Assembly (NCBI RefSeq): GCF_037154015.1
Contig: NZ_JBANRL010000001.1
Span: forward strand, 2,170,001 to 2,234,000
Length of the DNA stretch: 64,000 bases
Direction of reading: 5' to 3'
Source of the DNA: Altererythrobacter aquiaggeris
GTDB taxonomy: Bacteria > Pseudomonadota > Alphaproteobacteria > Sphingomonadales > Sphingomonadaceae
Shown here: in pieces, positions 50,977 to 58,506 of the stretch
Position numbering within the stretch: the first letter of the stretch is position 1
Layout: every line of letters starts with the position of its first letter
Translations under genes and position numbers: made by a program
The notes under the pieces: model-generated
Database searches by the model: none
The model's input: only the letters and a program-made list of their open reading frames with translations
Told to the model about the DNA's origin: nothing

Positions 50977-52233
50977 TCAGTCGGGCACGGGCGTCTCTAT
51001 AGGTGCCTGTCCCGATTGCGACGCGGCGACGGCTTCGGCCGCTTTCAACACGCGCATCATGTTACGGCTCGAGATCATTTCCAACTCGGCCTGCGTATAT
51101 CCGCGTTTGGCAAGCTGGGTGAACAACGCCGGGTATCCCGCGACATCTTCCATCCCGACAGGAACAGTCGGGATTCCATCATAATCACCGCCGATGCCAA
51201 TATTGGCGATACCGGCGACTGACCGGATGTGATCGATATGATCGGCCATGTCGGATATATTGGCCCCGGGTTCCGGATTGGCCTGCGTCCACGCAGCCAG
51301 CGCCGTTTCCACCGCCCGGGGCTGGCCCTGCCACAAGGCTTCCAACCGCGCGTTTTCTGCTTGGTGACCGGCGTACCATTGCCGTGCCGCCTCGCTTAGA
51401 AAACCCGGATAGCCGACGACCATCACTATGCCGCCATTGGCGGGAAGGCGCGCCAAAACGCTATCCGGCACGTTTCTCGCATGGCCATTGACCGCGCGCG
51501 CACCCGAATGGCTGAAAATGACTGGCGCAGATCCTGCGTCCAGCGCATCGAGCATCGTTTTCTCGCTCACATGGCTGAGATCGACCAGCATCCCCAACCG
51601 GTTCATCTCGCGCACCAGATCTTTGCCGAAGTCTGTCAGTCCATCATGCTCGGGCTTATCGGTGGCGCTGTCGGCCCAGGGCGTGTTCTTTGAATGCGTC
51701 AATGTCATATAGCGCGCCCCAATGGCATACATCTGGCGCAGAACAGCCAGGCTGGAACCGATTGAATGGCCGCCCTCCATCCCGATTAGGGAAGCAATCT
51801 CGCCTTCAGCCAAGGCGCGTTCGACATCGGTTGAATCCAATGCCAGCGCCAGCCTGCCGGGATATTGCGCGATCAACCGCCGTGTCACATCGATTTGCTC
51901 GATTGTGGCGACCACGGCCTCAGGCTCGTCCAGATCGGCGCTGACGTAAACCGACCAGAACTGCGCGCCCACTGCTCCTGTTTTCAACCGTGCCAGATCA
52001 GTATGCATCGCCTGTCCGTTTACGTGGTCAGGCCCGGTCCCGGTCGTATCTTCGAAATCGAATTCGGACAGCATATTGCGGTAGCGTTCGCGCAATTGCA
52101 TCGGCACGTCGTTGTGCCCGTCCCACACAGGTGCGGCTTCAAGTGCCGCTGCCGCCACTGCTTCGCCCGATTGGGCGGCGGCGGGCGATGTGATGACCAG
52201 CGTAAGCGCAAGTGCGGTAAAAACTGTCTTCAT
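50977..52233 (-). CDS. Exported dipeptidase (renal dipeptidase family M19)
   Basis: A 418-residue amidohydrolase-fold dipeptidase with a signal peptide (MKTVFTALALTLVITSPAAA). The zinc site begins with APVWDGHNDVPMQLRE, and the binuclear metals are further bound via IGMEGGHSIGSSLAVLRQ, LGMLVDLSHVSEKT and VIFSHSGARAV. The C-terminus has IGGDYDGIPTVPVGMEDV. It likely hydrolyses dipeptides in the periplasm. GGGAG precedes ATG 52233; longer readings add a non-signal extension. It is divergent from the DUF427 gene. Confidence 0.94.
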   Translation of the reverse strand: MKTVFTALALTLVITSPAAAQSGEAVAAAALEAAPVWDGHNDVPMQLRERYRNMLSEFDFEDTTGTGPDHVNGQAMHTDLARLKTGAVGAQFWSVYVSADLDEPEAVVATIEQIDVTRRLIAQYPGRLALALDSTDVERALAEGEIASLIGMEGGHSIGSSLAVLRQMYAIGARYMTLTHSKNTPWADSATDKPEHDGLTDFGKDLVREMNRLGMLVDLSHVSEKTMLDALDAGSAPVIFSHSGARAVNGHARNVPDSVLARLPANGGIVMVVGYPGFLSEAARQWYAGHQAENARLEALWQGQPRAVETALAAWTQANPEPGANISDMADHIDHIRSVAGIANIGIGGDYDGIPTVPVGMEDVAGYPALFTQLAKRGYTQAELEMISSRNMMRVLKAAEAVAASQSGQAPIETPVPD

Positions 52234-52350
52234 CGTCAGCAACTCCCGAATTGGCCGCGACTTGCGGGGAAACGTTCGTATTCTCGAGCGTATCTTTATC
52301 GCGTGGGCGTGCAACTGCAAATATGCCTGATTTTGATAGGAAGCGAAAAC

Positions 52351-52641
52351 ATGACCGTCGAAGCAAGTTGGAACGGCTGCATTATTGCTCGCAGCGATGA
52401 CACGATTGTCGTCGAAGGTAACCACTATTTCCCGGATGACAGTGTCGATCAGGCTCTGCTGGAAAATAGTGACACGACATCATCCTGCCCCTGGAAAGGC
52501 ACTGCGCATTATTACAACATAAACGCGGGCAATCAGGTGAACGCTGACGCGGCGTGGTATTATCCCCAGCCCCTGGAAAAGGCTTCCCACATTGCCGGTC
52601 ATGTCGCATTCTGGAAAGGTGTGGAGATAAGCCAGGTCTGA
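52351..52641 (+). CDS. DUF427 domain protein
   Basis: A 96-residue protein of the DUF427/NTP_transf_9 family: ASWNGCIIARSDDTIVVEGNHYFP, then TSSCPWKGTAHYYNI and WYYPQPLEKASHIAGHVAFW. The CPWKG-A-Y and trailing HVAFW patterns are typical. Its biochemical role is unknown; the fold resembles nucleotidyltransferase-like enzymes. The start at ATG 52351 follows a GATAGGAAG ribosome site. It is followed by a DoxX-like gene 34 bases later. Confidence 0.9.
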   Translation: MTVEASWNGCIIARSDDTIVVEGNHYFPDDSVDQALLENSDTTSSCPWKGTAHYYNINAGNQVNADAAWYYPQPLEKASHIAGHVAFWKGVEISQV

Positions 52642-52675
52642 TAGAAACCGCCGGCTTGTTGCTCGGAGAGGTTGA

Positions 52676-53095
52676 TTGCCAAGATTGGTAGCGCGCTGGG
52701 TACTAGCCTTGTTGTATGGCTTTGCCGGCTATGCCCACATTGCCATCCCTGCTGTTTTCCTGGCGATCACACCTGACTGGGTTCCCCTGAAATTACCGGT
52801 TGTAATCGGCACGGGATTAGCTGAGATTGCCGGCGCTGCGGCGCTGCTGCAACCTTGGTCACGCAATTTGCGGCGCTGCGGTGCGATCGGCCTTGCAATG
52901 TATGCCGTGTGTGTATTCCCTGCCAATATCAACCACTTCATGATGGATATGGCGCGCGCTGATGGCGGTGCGGGGCTGGTGTATCATGTGCCGCGTATGT
53001 TCGCGCAGCCAATGATAATCTGGCTCAGCCTGTGGGCCGGAGAGGTCCTTGACTGGCCCCTCCGGCTCCGCAGCCCCCTGTTTACAAGGGAATAG
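52676..53095 (+). CDS. DoxX-like integral membrane protein (TTG start)
   Basis: A 139-residue protein with four membrane helices, resembling the DoxX group: RWVLALLYGFAGYAHI, VIGTGLAEIAGAAALL, CGAIGLAMYAVCVFPANINHF and FAQPMIIWLSLWAGEVL. The helix-two Gly/Glu pattern (GTGLAEIAGA) is family-like. The start is TTG, supported by GGAGAG five bases upstream. It may be co-transcribed with the DUF427 gene. The DoxX family is poorly characterised; roles in oxidative stress or quinone handling are proposed for relatives. Confidence 0.87.
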   Translation: MPRLVARWVLALLYGFAGYAHIAIPAVFLAITPDWVPLKLPVVIGTGLAEIAGAAALLQPWSRNLRRCGAIGLAMYAVCVFPANINHFMMDMARADGGAGLVYHVPRMFAQPMIIWLSLWAGEVLDWPLRLRSPLFTRE

Positions 53096-53101
53096 CTTTA
53101 A

Positions 53102-53353
53102 TCAGGTGAGGTGCTTTGAAACAGCTGCCGTCATCTGAAACATCGAGATCTGGTCTTTGCCGATAACAGCGCCGAGTTTCGCGTCAGGATTGATTTGACG
53201 GCGATCGTTGCTGTCCTGCAGATCATGCTTCTTGATATGCTCCCAGACCTTTGACGTCACTTGAGCGCGGGTCATCGGACCTTTGCCAACAACTTCTTCA
53301 AGAGCCGGGGTAAGGGTTACGGGTTTGTTTAGCGCGTTGTTCTTTGCAGCCAT
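53102..53353 (-). CDS. SWIB/MDM2 domain protein
   Basis: An 83-residue stand-alone SWIB domain: LTPALEEVVGKGPMTRAQVTSKVWEHIKKHDLQD then RRQINPDAKLGAVIGKDQISMFQMTAAVSKHL. The motif is common in eukaryotic chromatin remodellers (SWI/SNF BAF60b) and in chlamydial topoisomerase; bacterial stand-alone copies also occur, often with unknown DNA-binding or regulatory roles. It is convergent with the DoxX-like gene, separated by six bases. Confidence 0.93.
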   Translation of the reverse strand: MAAKNNALNKPVTLTPALEEVVGKGPMTRAQVTSKVWEHIKKHDLQDSNDRRQINPDAKLGAVIGKDQISMFQMTAAVSKHLT

Positions 53354-53400
53354 TATTTAGTTCCTTTCTTCAATTCTGATGAGACAGGCGCAGGATAATA

Positions 53401-54000
53401 TCATGCATCCTCCTCATCCTCCCATTTATCGTCTTCGAATTCGCTGCGTTTGTAAGTCCCCGTGAGGACGCTCGCAGCTATCACGTGGCCTTCCATCTCC
53501 TTGACCAATTGTGCACGGCTTGCACCGGGCATCAGGGTCAGCGGAAGGTCCAGCGCAAACAGTTGAAACACAAAATCATGGGCATCGCCATCCTGCGGCA
53601 CTTCGGGTAGCAGCCATTCAGAATTTTTCTGGCTGTTCTTTCCGACCCGCGGCGGGGTCTCACCCTCAAGCAACATACCCTTCTGCGGTGCAAGTCCCCA
53701 AACCAGCCAATGGCAAACAGGCACCGCACCTGCCGAATGCGCATCTTCCACCACAATTGCGAGTTCCTGTGTGCCGGCCGGGGGCGCTGTCCATTCAAGC
53801 GGGGGCGCGACCGCATCTTCCTCGTCCGCGGTGAAGCACGGGTCGAGCGCTTCTCCATCGGCAAATGCCGGCGAGGTGAGCTGGAACCCACCGCGGCCAA
53901 GCGTATTCTCGCTCGCCAATGTTGCAACAGCAATCTGCCCCTTGCCGGGCGCGGATTTTTTCAGGGCTTTTGAAAGCCAGTTTGGTACCTGATCAGACAT
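53401..54000 (-). CDS. YbhB/YbcL-type PEBP family protein
   Basis: A 199-residue protein with the phosphatidylethanolamine-binding/Raf-kinase-inhibitor fold. FQLTSPAFADGEALDPCFTADEE, APPLEWTAPPAGTQELAIVVEDAHS, VCHWLVWGLAP and HDFVFQLFALDLPLTL are family segments. It has a longer N-terminus (about 30 residues) and an acidic tail (EFEDDKWEDEEDA) compared with E. coli YbhB. No signal peptide is visible. I start at ATG 54000; the longer reading begins in unlikely sequence. Ligand unknown. Confidence 0.9.
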   Translation of the reverse strand: MSDQVPNWLSKALKKSAPGKGQIAVATLASENTLGRGGFQLTSPAFADGEALDPCFTADEEDAVAPPLEWTAPPAGTQELAIVVEDAHSAGAVPVCHWLVWGLAPQKGMLLEGETPPRVGKNSQKNSEWLLPEVPQDGDAHDFVFQLFALDLPLTLMPGASRAQLVKEMEGHVIAASVLTGTYKRSEFEDDKWEDEEDA

Positions 54001-54241
54001 TGAGAGTCTTTTCGGCCCCTGAAAGGTGTTTTGCAACTCTGCCCATCCGTAAAATGGTGAGATATCAACCGGCATCAGGCGAAAATGCACATTTTTACGC
54101 CTGTCGGAGCAAAATCTGGCAAATTTTTGCGGACCCGCGCAGCGCGCAGACGGAATCGCCAAGGGCGATCCGCCTCACCTCGCTCCAAAAAATGGAGAGT
54201 TTAGGGAGAAAACCGGACTGATCCGGCCTCCTCCTGTCGCA

Positions 54242-54508
54242 TCAAGTTGCGGCGGCGGCCGTTTCGGCTGTTTCAGCGGCTGCTGCGGCTGCTGCGGCGG
54301 CGCGGGCCTGTTCGGCTGCGCGGCGTTCAGCGCGGGCTTCGTCGGCAATCTTGCGTTCTTCGGCGGTACGCAAAACGCGCTCTGCCATGCTTCGCCAAGC
54401 GGCTTCTGACCGCAGGGCACGCTCTTTGACATTTTGCAGCGGCGCCTTGCGCGCTTCTTCGGCTGCTTCTTCGGCACGGGCTTCATAAAATTCGTATGTC
54501 TGGCTCAT
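54242..54508 (-). CDS. Ala/Glu-rich helical protein
   Basis: An 88-residue protein, Glu/Arg/Ala-rich from residue 5 to about 70 and then almost pure Ala/Glu. It should form one long amphipathic helix or coiled coil. No signal peptide or Cys. The same base stretch reads as GCN triplets, so low complexity is built into the DNA and length variation by slippage is possible. I recognise no named family. It faces the same way as the neighbouring cspA gene, 85 bases away. Confidence 0.65.
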   Translation of the reverse strand: MSQTYEFYEARAEEAAEEARKAPLQNVKERALRSEAAWRSMAERVLRTAEERKIADEARAERRAAEQARAAAAAAAAAETAETAAAAT

Positions 54509-54593
54509 CGTGTGTCCGTCGATAAGATGATTGATGATATCTGCGCGGGGAGGAGTGACAACGCACTCCCCCCCGGCAGGCGAAATCGTAAAC

Positions 54594-54800
54594 TTATGCC
54601 TGAGACAGGTTTACAGCCGATTCCTTGCCATTGCGGCCGGTTTCGACGTCATAAGAAAGACGCTGTTCTTTATCCAGCGTCTGCATGCCGGCGGCCTGCA
54701 CTGCTGTGATATGTACGAAGCTGTCTGCTCCGCCATCTTCGGGCTGGATGAAACCATAACCCTTGTCTGCGTTAAAAAATTTAACTGTGCCGATAGGCAT
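54594..54800 (-). CDS. cspA: Cold-shock protein (CspA family)
   Basis: A 68-residue cold-shock domain: GTVKFFNADKGYGFIQPEDG carries RNP1 (KGYGFI, residues 13-18) and SFVHI is RNP2 (about 28-31). CSD proteins bind single-stranded RNA and melt structure in the cold. The upstream leader (54801-54960) contains an exact anti-Shine-Dalgarno sequence (see next entry). The gene is monocistronic-looking on the minus strand. Confidence 0.96.
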   Translation of the reverse strand: MPIGTVKFFNADKGYGFIQPEDGGADSFVHITAVQAAGMQTLDKEQRLSYDVETGRNGKESAVNLSQA

Positions 54801-54806
54801 ATTCCG

Positions 54807-54881
54807 TTCCTTTCAAGAACGTATCAATCCGGCTGCGGAAATGCAGCACGGGTAGTGCGTAAGGCCGTTTCGAGAAAGGAA
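54807..54881 (-). promoter_or_regulatory. cspA leader with exact anti-Shine-Dalgarno
   Basis: On the minus strand the ribosome site GAAAGGAA (54807-54814, six bases before ATG 54800) is exactly complementary to TTCCTTTC at 54874-54881, about 60 bases upstream in the same leader. Pairing the two would close the ribosome site. Such long structured 5' leaders act as thermosensors in E. coli cspA, and this arrangement fits that kind of control. Actual folding is inferred. Confidence 0.55.
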
Positions 54882-55034
54882 GTCGTCGGTTTTAGCAAAG
54901 CCCGAAGGCCCTATTCACGTCGAAGTCCGTCGCAATTCCGACGTCAGCGCGACTCCATTAGCATGGTTGTGGATAAACGCCTAATTCTGCAGCAATCCTC
55001 GACTTATTGCCTGCCGGCAGGCAGTAATAAGGCG

Positions 55035-55523
55035 ATGGGCAATCACAATGCGCTACATATTCTCGTCGATGCGGATGCATGTCCGGTAAAGGACGAAATT
55101 TACAAAGTGGCGCTGCGCCACCGGGTGCGGGTTAGCATTGTCAGCAATTCGCCGTTCCGTATTCCGGCCGATCCGTTATTCGAACGCATTGTGGTCAGCG
55201 ACAGCTTCGATGCAGCCGACGACTGGATCGCCGACCACGCCGATGGGGGCAGTGTCGTCATCACCGCTGACATCCTGCTTGCTGATCGCTGTATTAAAAA
55301 AGGTTCAAGTGTTCTGGCACCTGATGGCAAGCCATTTACCGCCAATTCGATCGGGAGCGCTGTCGCCACGCGCGCAATAATGGCAGACCTGCGTGCCGGC
55401 GGTGATATCGTAGGCGGGCCCGCACCGTTTTCGAAAAGCGACCGTTCGCGTTTTCTTTCGGCGCTGGACGAGGTGCTGGTGCGCCTCAAGCGAACCAGCA
55501 CCTCGTCGAAACCGGCGGTCTAG
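55035..55523 (+). CDS. YaiI/YqxD family protein (DUF188)
   Basis: A 162-residue PIN-like DUF188 protein: HILVDADACPVKDEIYKVALRH begins the fold (conserved Asp residues), then VIVSNSPFRIP-like ADPLFERIVVSDSFDAADDWI and VVITADILLADRCIKKGSSVLAPDGKPFTANSIG. The function is unknown; the fold suggests a nuclease. An in-frame upstream extension is ignored, because MGNHNALHILVDAD matches the family start. Its stop (55521-55523) shares the palindrome CTAG with the stop of the convergent dodecin gene. Confidence 0.92.
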   Translation: MGNHNALHILVDADACPVKDEIYKVALRHRVRVSIVSNSPFRIPADPLFERIVVSDSFDAADDWIADHADGGSVVITADILLADRCIKKGSSVLAPDGKPFTANSIGSAVATRAIMADLRAGGDIVGGPAPFSKSDRSRFLSALDEVLVRLKRTSTSSKPAV

Positions 55524-55723
55524 TCGTTAACGACGAAGGTAATTTTAAGCGTGCAACGCCATTCGGTGACTTCTCCGTCGGATACGGTGGCTTTGGTGTC
55601 TTTCACCCAAACGCCCTGAATGCCGTTGATTGTTTTGGAGGCCCGGCGGACGCCTTCGCGCACTGCATCTTCGATGCTCTTGTTCGACGAGGCAATGATT
55701 TCGGTTACTTTTGCGACTGACAT
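55520..55723 (-). CDS. Dodecin family flavin-binding protein
   Basis: A 67-residue dodecin: SVAKVTEIIASSNKSIEDAVREGVRRASKTINGIQGVWVKD then EWRCTLKITFVV. The flavin-stacking Trp is in GVWVKD or EWRC. Dodecins assemble as hollow dodecamers that bind FMN/FAD or riboflavin and protect it from light damage. ACAGGAGATGTT before ATG 55723 gives a clean ribosome site. It converges with the DUF188 gene. Confidence 0.93.
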   Translation of the reverse strand: MSVAKVTEIIASSNKSIEDAVREGVRRASKTINGIQGVWVKDTKATVSDGEVTEWRCTLKITFVVND

Positions 55724-55817
55724 AACATCTCCTGTAAGTGAGTTGAACAAGATCAACGGTCGGAAAGCCAGATCGTTCAAAGTTGACCGTAATGTTGGCG
55801 CAGGGCATCATACGATT

Positions 55818-56162
55818 ATGCCTCGCCAACACACCACCTTTGCCGAATTCTGGCCGTTCTACCTGCAGGAACACAGCAAGCCGAGCACCCGCGCGCTGCA
55901 TTATACCGGTACCTCGCTGGTCGTTCTGATCGCCGCCTTTGCTGTAGTGAGCGGTACCTGGTGGTTACTCGCCGCAATGCCGCTGGCGGGCTATTTCTTT
56001 GCCTGGATCGCGCATTTTACCGTCGAGAAAAACCGTCCGGCGACGTTTACCTATCCGCTGTGGTCGCTCGGCGCGGATTTCAAAATGTGGTGGCTGTGGC
56101 TGACCGGCAGACTGGCGCCGGAACTTCAACGTGCGGGCGTCACGGCGCCCGATCGCCGGTGA
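55818..56162 (+). CDS. Mpo1-like protein (DUF962)
   Basis: A 114-residue membrane protein of the Mpo1/DUF962 family. TFAEFWPFYLQEHSKPSTRALHYTGTSLVV holds the iron-binding-type His pair (HSKPSTRALH), and AWIAHFTVEKNRPATFTYPLWSLGADFKMW contains the second His motif. The yeast relative is a 2-hydroxy fatty acid dioxygenase that shortens sphingolipid-derived acids. Its presence fits a sphingolipid-containing sphingomonad. Two membrane segments are visible. The end overlaps the convergent lipoprotein gene by 23 bases. Confidence 0.88.
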   Translation: MPRQHTTFAEFWPFYLQEHSKPSTRALHYTGTSLVVLIAAFAVVSGTWWLLAAMPLAGYFFAWIAHFTVEKNRPATFTYPLWSLGADFKMWWLWLTGRLAPELQRAGVTAPDRR

Positions 56163-56565
56163 ATGGCCGACTTGCGCTGTAAGCGCAGCCATTGCGGATA
56201 TCCTGCGCGGAGAGCCACAGCGTCGCGGTGAACGGATAGGTCCGGTCGGACATCCCGTCGCTGCATTCCATTTCGCTTACCGTCAGCGTGAAGGGCCCGC
56301 CTGGCATCTCGCCCGACCATGACAGACCGCCCAAACCCTCCATCCGGGTGGCCGCGTAATCTGTGCCTTCGATGTCTTCCGGCGTAAAATAGGTGAATGT
56401 GCGCGCCGTCACTTCGCCGCCCCAGAACGGTTCGGTCCCGGTGAGGGTGATGGTTTCGTCCAGCGCAATACGCGATCCTGCTTCGACAGGTTCGGGCGTA
56501 TCCGCCGCTTGGCAGGCCGTGAGCAGCAATGCGGCGATCAATGGCGCGCGGATGGTTTTCAGCAT
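56140..56565 (-). CDS. COG3650-type lipoprotein (YoaF-like)
   Basis: About 141 residues with a lipoprotein signal (APLIAALLLTACQAADT, lipobox LTAC). The mature part contains TGTEPFWGGEVTARTFTYF and CSDGMSDRTYPFTATLW, patterns of the uncharacterised COG3650 domain of YoaF-like proteins. It should be a periplasmic membrane-anchored protein, function unknown. GGAGGGAG lies upstream; ATG 56565 or 56568 are both possible. Convergent and overlapping with the Mpo1-like gene. Confidence 0.8.
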   Translation of the reverse strand: MLKTIRAPLIAALLLTACQAADTPEPVEAGSRIALDETITLTGTEPFWGGEVTARTFTYFTPEDIEGTDYAATRMEGLGGLSWSGEMPGGPFTLTVSEMECSDGMSDRTYPFTATLWLSAQDIRNGCAYSASRPFTGDRAP

Positions 56566-56613
56566 CATCAAACTCCCTCCGGTTTCAATGCCCGATCAGC
56601 AAATCGAGAAGGA

Positions 56614-56769
56614 TCAGCCCTTCTTCTTGCCCTTGTGTTCGCCAATCAGCAGATCGATTTCTTCAATCCTGATGCGTTCCGGCGTTCCTTTGGGCAGGCC
56701 TTTCAGACGGCAGGTCGCCCACAGCTTCTTGCGCTCGGATTCCAGATTTTTCAGATAGAGATCGGCCAT
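56614..56769 (-). CDS. Small basic protein (51 aa)
   Basis: A 51-residue ORF starting MADLYLKNLESERKKLW, with ERIRIEEIDLLIGEHKGKKK near the end. It is strongly charged, helical and carries one Cys (ATCRLKG). AGGAAG precedes the ATG by about five bases, and no overlapping larger gene exists. The amphipathic charge pattern suggests nucleic-acid or ribosome association, but no family is recognised. It lies 48 bases upstream of the COG3650 lipoprotein gene in the same direction, so the two may share a transcript. Confidence 0.6.
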   Translation of the reverse strand: MADLYLKNLESERKKLWATCRLKGLPKGTPERIRIEEIDLLIGEHKGKKKG

Positions 56770-56889
56770 GGTGCTTCCTGATTTTTGGTTGAGCGTACCC
56801 TAGGCGATCAGCGCGCGCCGGAACAGCGCCGAAATTTGCCCGCCTGCTTTTGCGCGCCGATCCTGTCAGCGCCGCAGCGGGCCGGCGCC

Positions 56890-56929
56890 AAATAAAACGG
56901 GCGCCCCGGCTATCTGCCAGAGCGCCCGT
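56890..56929 (-). terminator. Intrinsic terminator after the fasciclin gene
   Basis: On the minus strand ACGGGCGC and GCGCCCGT form an 8-bp stem around a 17-base loop, followed by TTTTATTT. It lies 23 bases downstream of the fasciclin stop. Confidence 0.85.
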
Positions 56930-56951
56930 CCTTATCAGCTTATTACCAATC

Positions 56952-57527
56952 TTACGAAGGCATCAGAACCGTGTCGATTACGTGCACTACGCCATTCGAC
57001 GCAGCGATATCGGTTGCGGTTACAGTCGCGGTGTTACCGGCTGCATCCTTGAGCACGACGTTTTCGCCAACGACGCTCGCGGTCAGTTTCGCACCGTTTA
57101 CGGTGGTCAGTTCGGCGGTGCCGTTAGCTGCGGTGATCGCTTCGGTCAGCGCTGCAGCCATCGTTTTGCCCGATACGACATGGTATGTCAGAATACCGGT
57201 GAGTGCATCCTTGCTTTCGGGCTTGGTCAGGTTTTCCAGCGTGCCGGCGGGCAGTTTGGCAAATGCTGCGTTGCTTGGTGCGAATACTGTAAACGGACCT
57301 TCGCCCGACAGTGTTTCGCCCAGGCCGGCTGCGGTCACGGCGGATACCAGCGTGGAGAAATCGGCGTTGCCCGATGCCACATCGACAATCGTCCCGGTTT
57401 CGGCCGCGGCAGGATCTACGGTTTCGGTTGCGGTTACTTCCGCATCAGTCGGGGTGGTTTCGGTTTCGGCACACGCCGAAAGGGCAAGTGCAGCGGTCAG
57501 AGCGAGGGGGAGAGTAAAATATTTCAT
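56952..57527 (-). CDS. Fasciclin-domain lipoprotein
   Basis: A 191-residue protein. The signal MKYFTLPLALTAALALSACAE ends in a lipobox (LSAC). A Thr/Glu/Ala linker follows, then one FAS1 domain with ADFSTLVSAVTAAGLGETLSG, GPFTVFAPSNAAFAKLPAG, LTYHVVSGKTM and SNGVVHVIDTVLMP. FAS1 domains act in cell adhesion or matrix interactions; the bacterial role is often unknown. The end has an intrinsic terminator. Confidence 0.94.
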   Translation of the reverse strand: MKYFTLPLALTAALALSACAETETTPTDAEVTATETVDPAAAETGTIVDVASGNADFSTLVSAVTAAGLGETLSGEGPFTVFAPSNAAFAKLPAGTLENLTKPESKDALTGILTYHVVSGKTMAAALTEAITAANGTAELTTVNGAKLTASVVGENVVLKDAAGNTATVTATDIAASNGVVHVIDTVLMPS

Positions 57528-57878
57528 CTGGATTCAATTCCTGTGCGTGTTTGATGGGACCATTCCCGCAGACAGACCGGATGCCCTGTAATTGGCCGGG
57601 GGTAATCTGCCGCATCAAATATCCGCAGCAATTGGCCGGACTGAATGGGGGGCGCAACCTGTCCTTCAGATGAACCAACTGGCGCCGTGCCAAGTGGTTC
57701 CAAAACATTCGACCAACCGCACAGGGTTACACTAGTGACACCGTGTAACTCTGCACCCGGTGCCGCATAAACTGCAGAATTCCGCCATTCAAAGCGCCAT
57801 AGCGCGCCGGAAACCGCGCCGGACAAATTTGCGGGGTGACGCAAAAAACCGCATTCGGGCGTCCTGCGCGGCTCAGGC
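57528..57878. other. Intergenic region upstream of the fasciclin gene
   Basis: 351 bases between the fasciclin start and the HTH-protein stop. It contains the 30-bp GTnACAC repeat (57723-57752) and presumably the fasciclin promoter. No supported ORF; the 147-aa frame here has no ribosome site and overlaps the neighbouring gene. Confidence 0.55.
57723..57752 (+). repeat. 30-bp GTnACAC repeat, copy 2
   Basis: Begins AGGGTTACACTAGT, then GTGACACC and an inverted GTGTAAC. It matches 26 of 30 bases of the element at 37811-37840 (minus strand). GTnACAC-type units in a direct-plus-inverted array suggest a regulator binding site shared by two intergenic regions. Confidence 0.6.
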
Positions 57879-58397
57879 TCAGTCGCAATCCCCGCCATAT
57901 TCGGGCAGATATCCGTCGTAATCGAGCTGCGGCGCGGCACCGCGTTCCACCGCCGCCACCAGATCATCGAACGACTGCGACTGCGCTTCTGCGGGCATGG
58001 CCAGCCGCCCGCCCGACTGGATCGGCCCGCGCCGCCCCAGCGCCATCAGCGCAACCGTCAGCCGTTCGTCAAACTTGCGGTATGACCCGACCTGCTCGCC
58101 CTTGAAAAATACCGGCATTTCCACCCCGTTCAGCGCGCGGCCCAGCGCCGCATGGGCCAGATTGTCAAACGAATGGTGGAAGGCCATGTCCCACCCCAGA
58201 TCGAACGCCTGCCCTTTCAGTCTGGAACGCAACCGATACGCCGACTGGCGCGACATCCCGACACTGTGCGCTGCGGCGCTGACCGAATGGGTGGCGGATA
58301 ATTGCCGCAGAAATTCCGCCTGCATGGCATCGGACCAGCGGCGGGTTTGCGGGGCGGGAATGATCGAGCGGCCCGATCGGGCGGGGGTGCGTGTCAT
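57879..58397 (-). CDS. HTH-containing hypothetical protein
   Basis: A 172-residue protein. The N-terminal half has a helix-turn-helix-like segment (FLRQLSATHSVSAAAHSVGM followed by SRQSAYRLRSRL) resembling transposase or sigma-region helices that read DNA. The C-terminal part contains KFDERLTVALMALGRRGP and an acidic tail (DYDGYLPEYGGDCD). It may be a sphingomonad-type DNA-binding regulator. No neighbour informs its job. The start ATG 58397 is the only convincing one. Confidence 0.6.
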   Translation of the reverse strand: MTRTPARSGRSIIPAPQTRRWSDAMQAEFLRQLSATHSVSAAAHSVGMSRQSAYRLRSRLKGQAFDLGWDMAFHHSFDNLAHAALGRALNGVEMPVFFKGEQVGSYRKFDERLTVALMALGRRGPIQSGGRLAMPAEAQSQSFDDLVAAVERGAAPQLDYDGYLPEYGGDCD

Positions 58398-58506
58398 CCG
58401 GCAGTATAAGGCAGAATTCGGCGGTGTAGGAAAGACTTACGCAGCCGCGCGGCGGGAACGCTAATCCGCCTGATGCGCTGGTATCATCAAAGGAAAGGCA
58501 AATTTC

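Noticed and set aside
54531-55034. N-terminal extension of the DUF188 protein
   Set aside because: It would read antisense through the cspA gene; the family start MGNHNALHILVDAD is at 55035.
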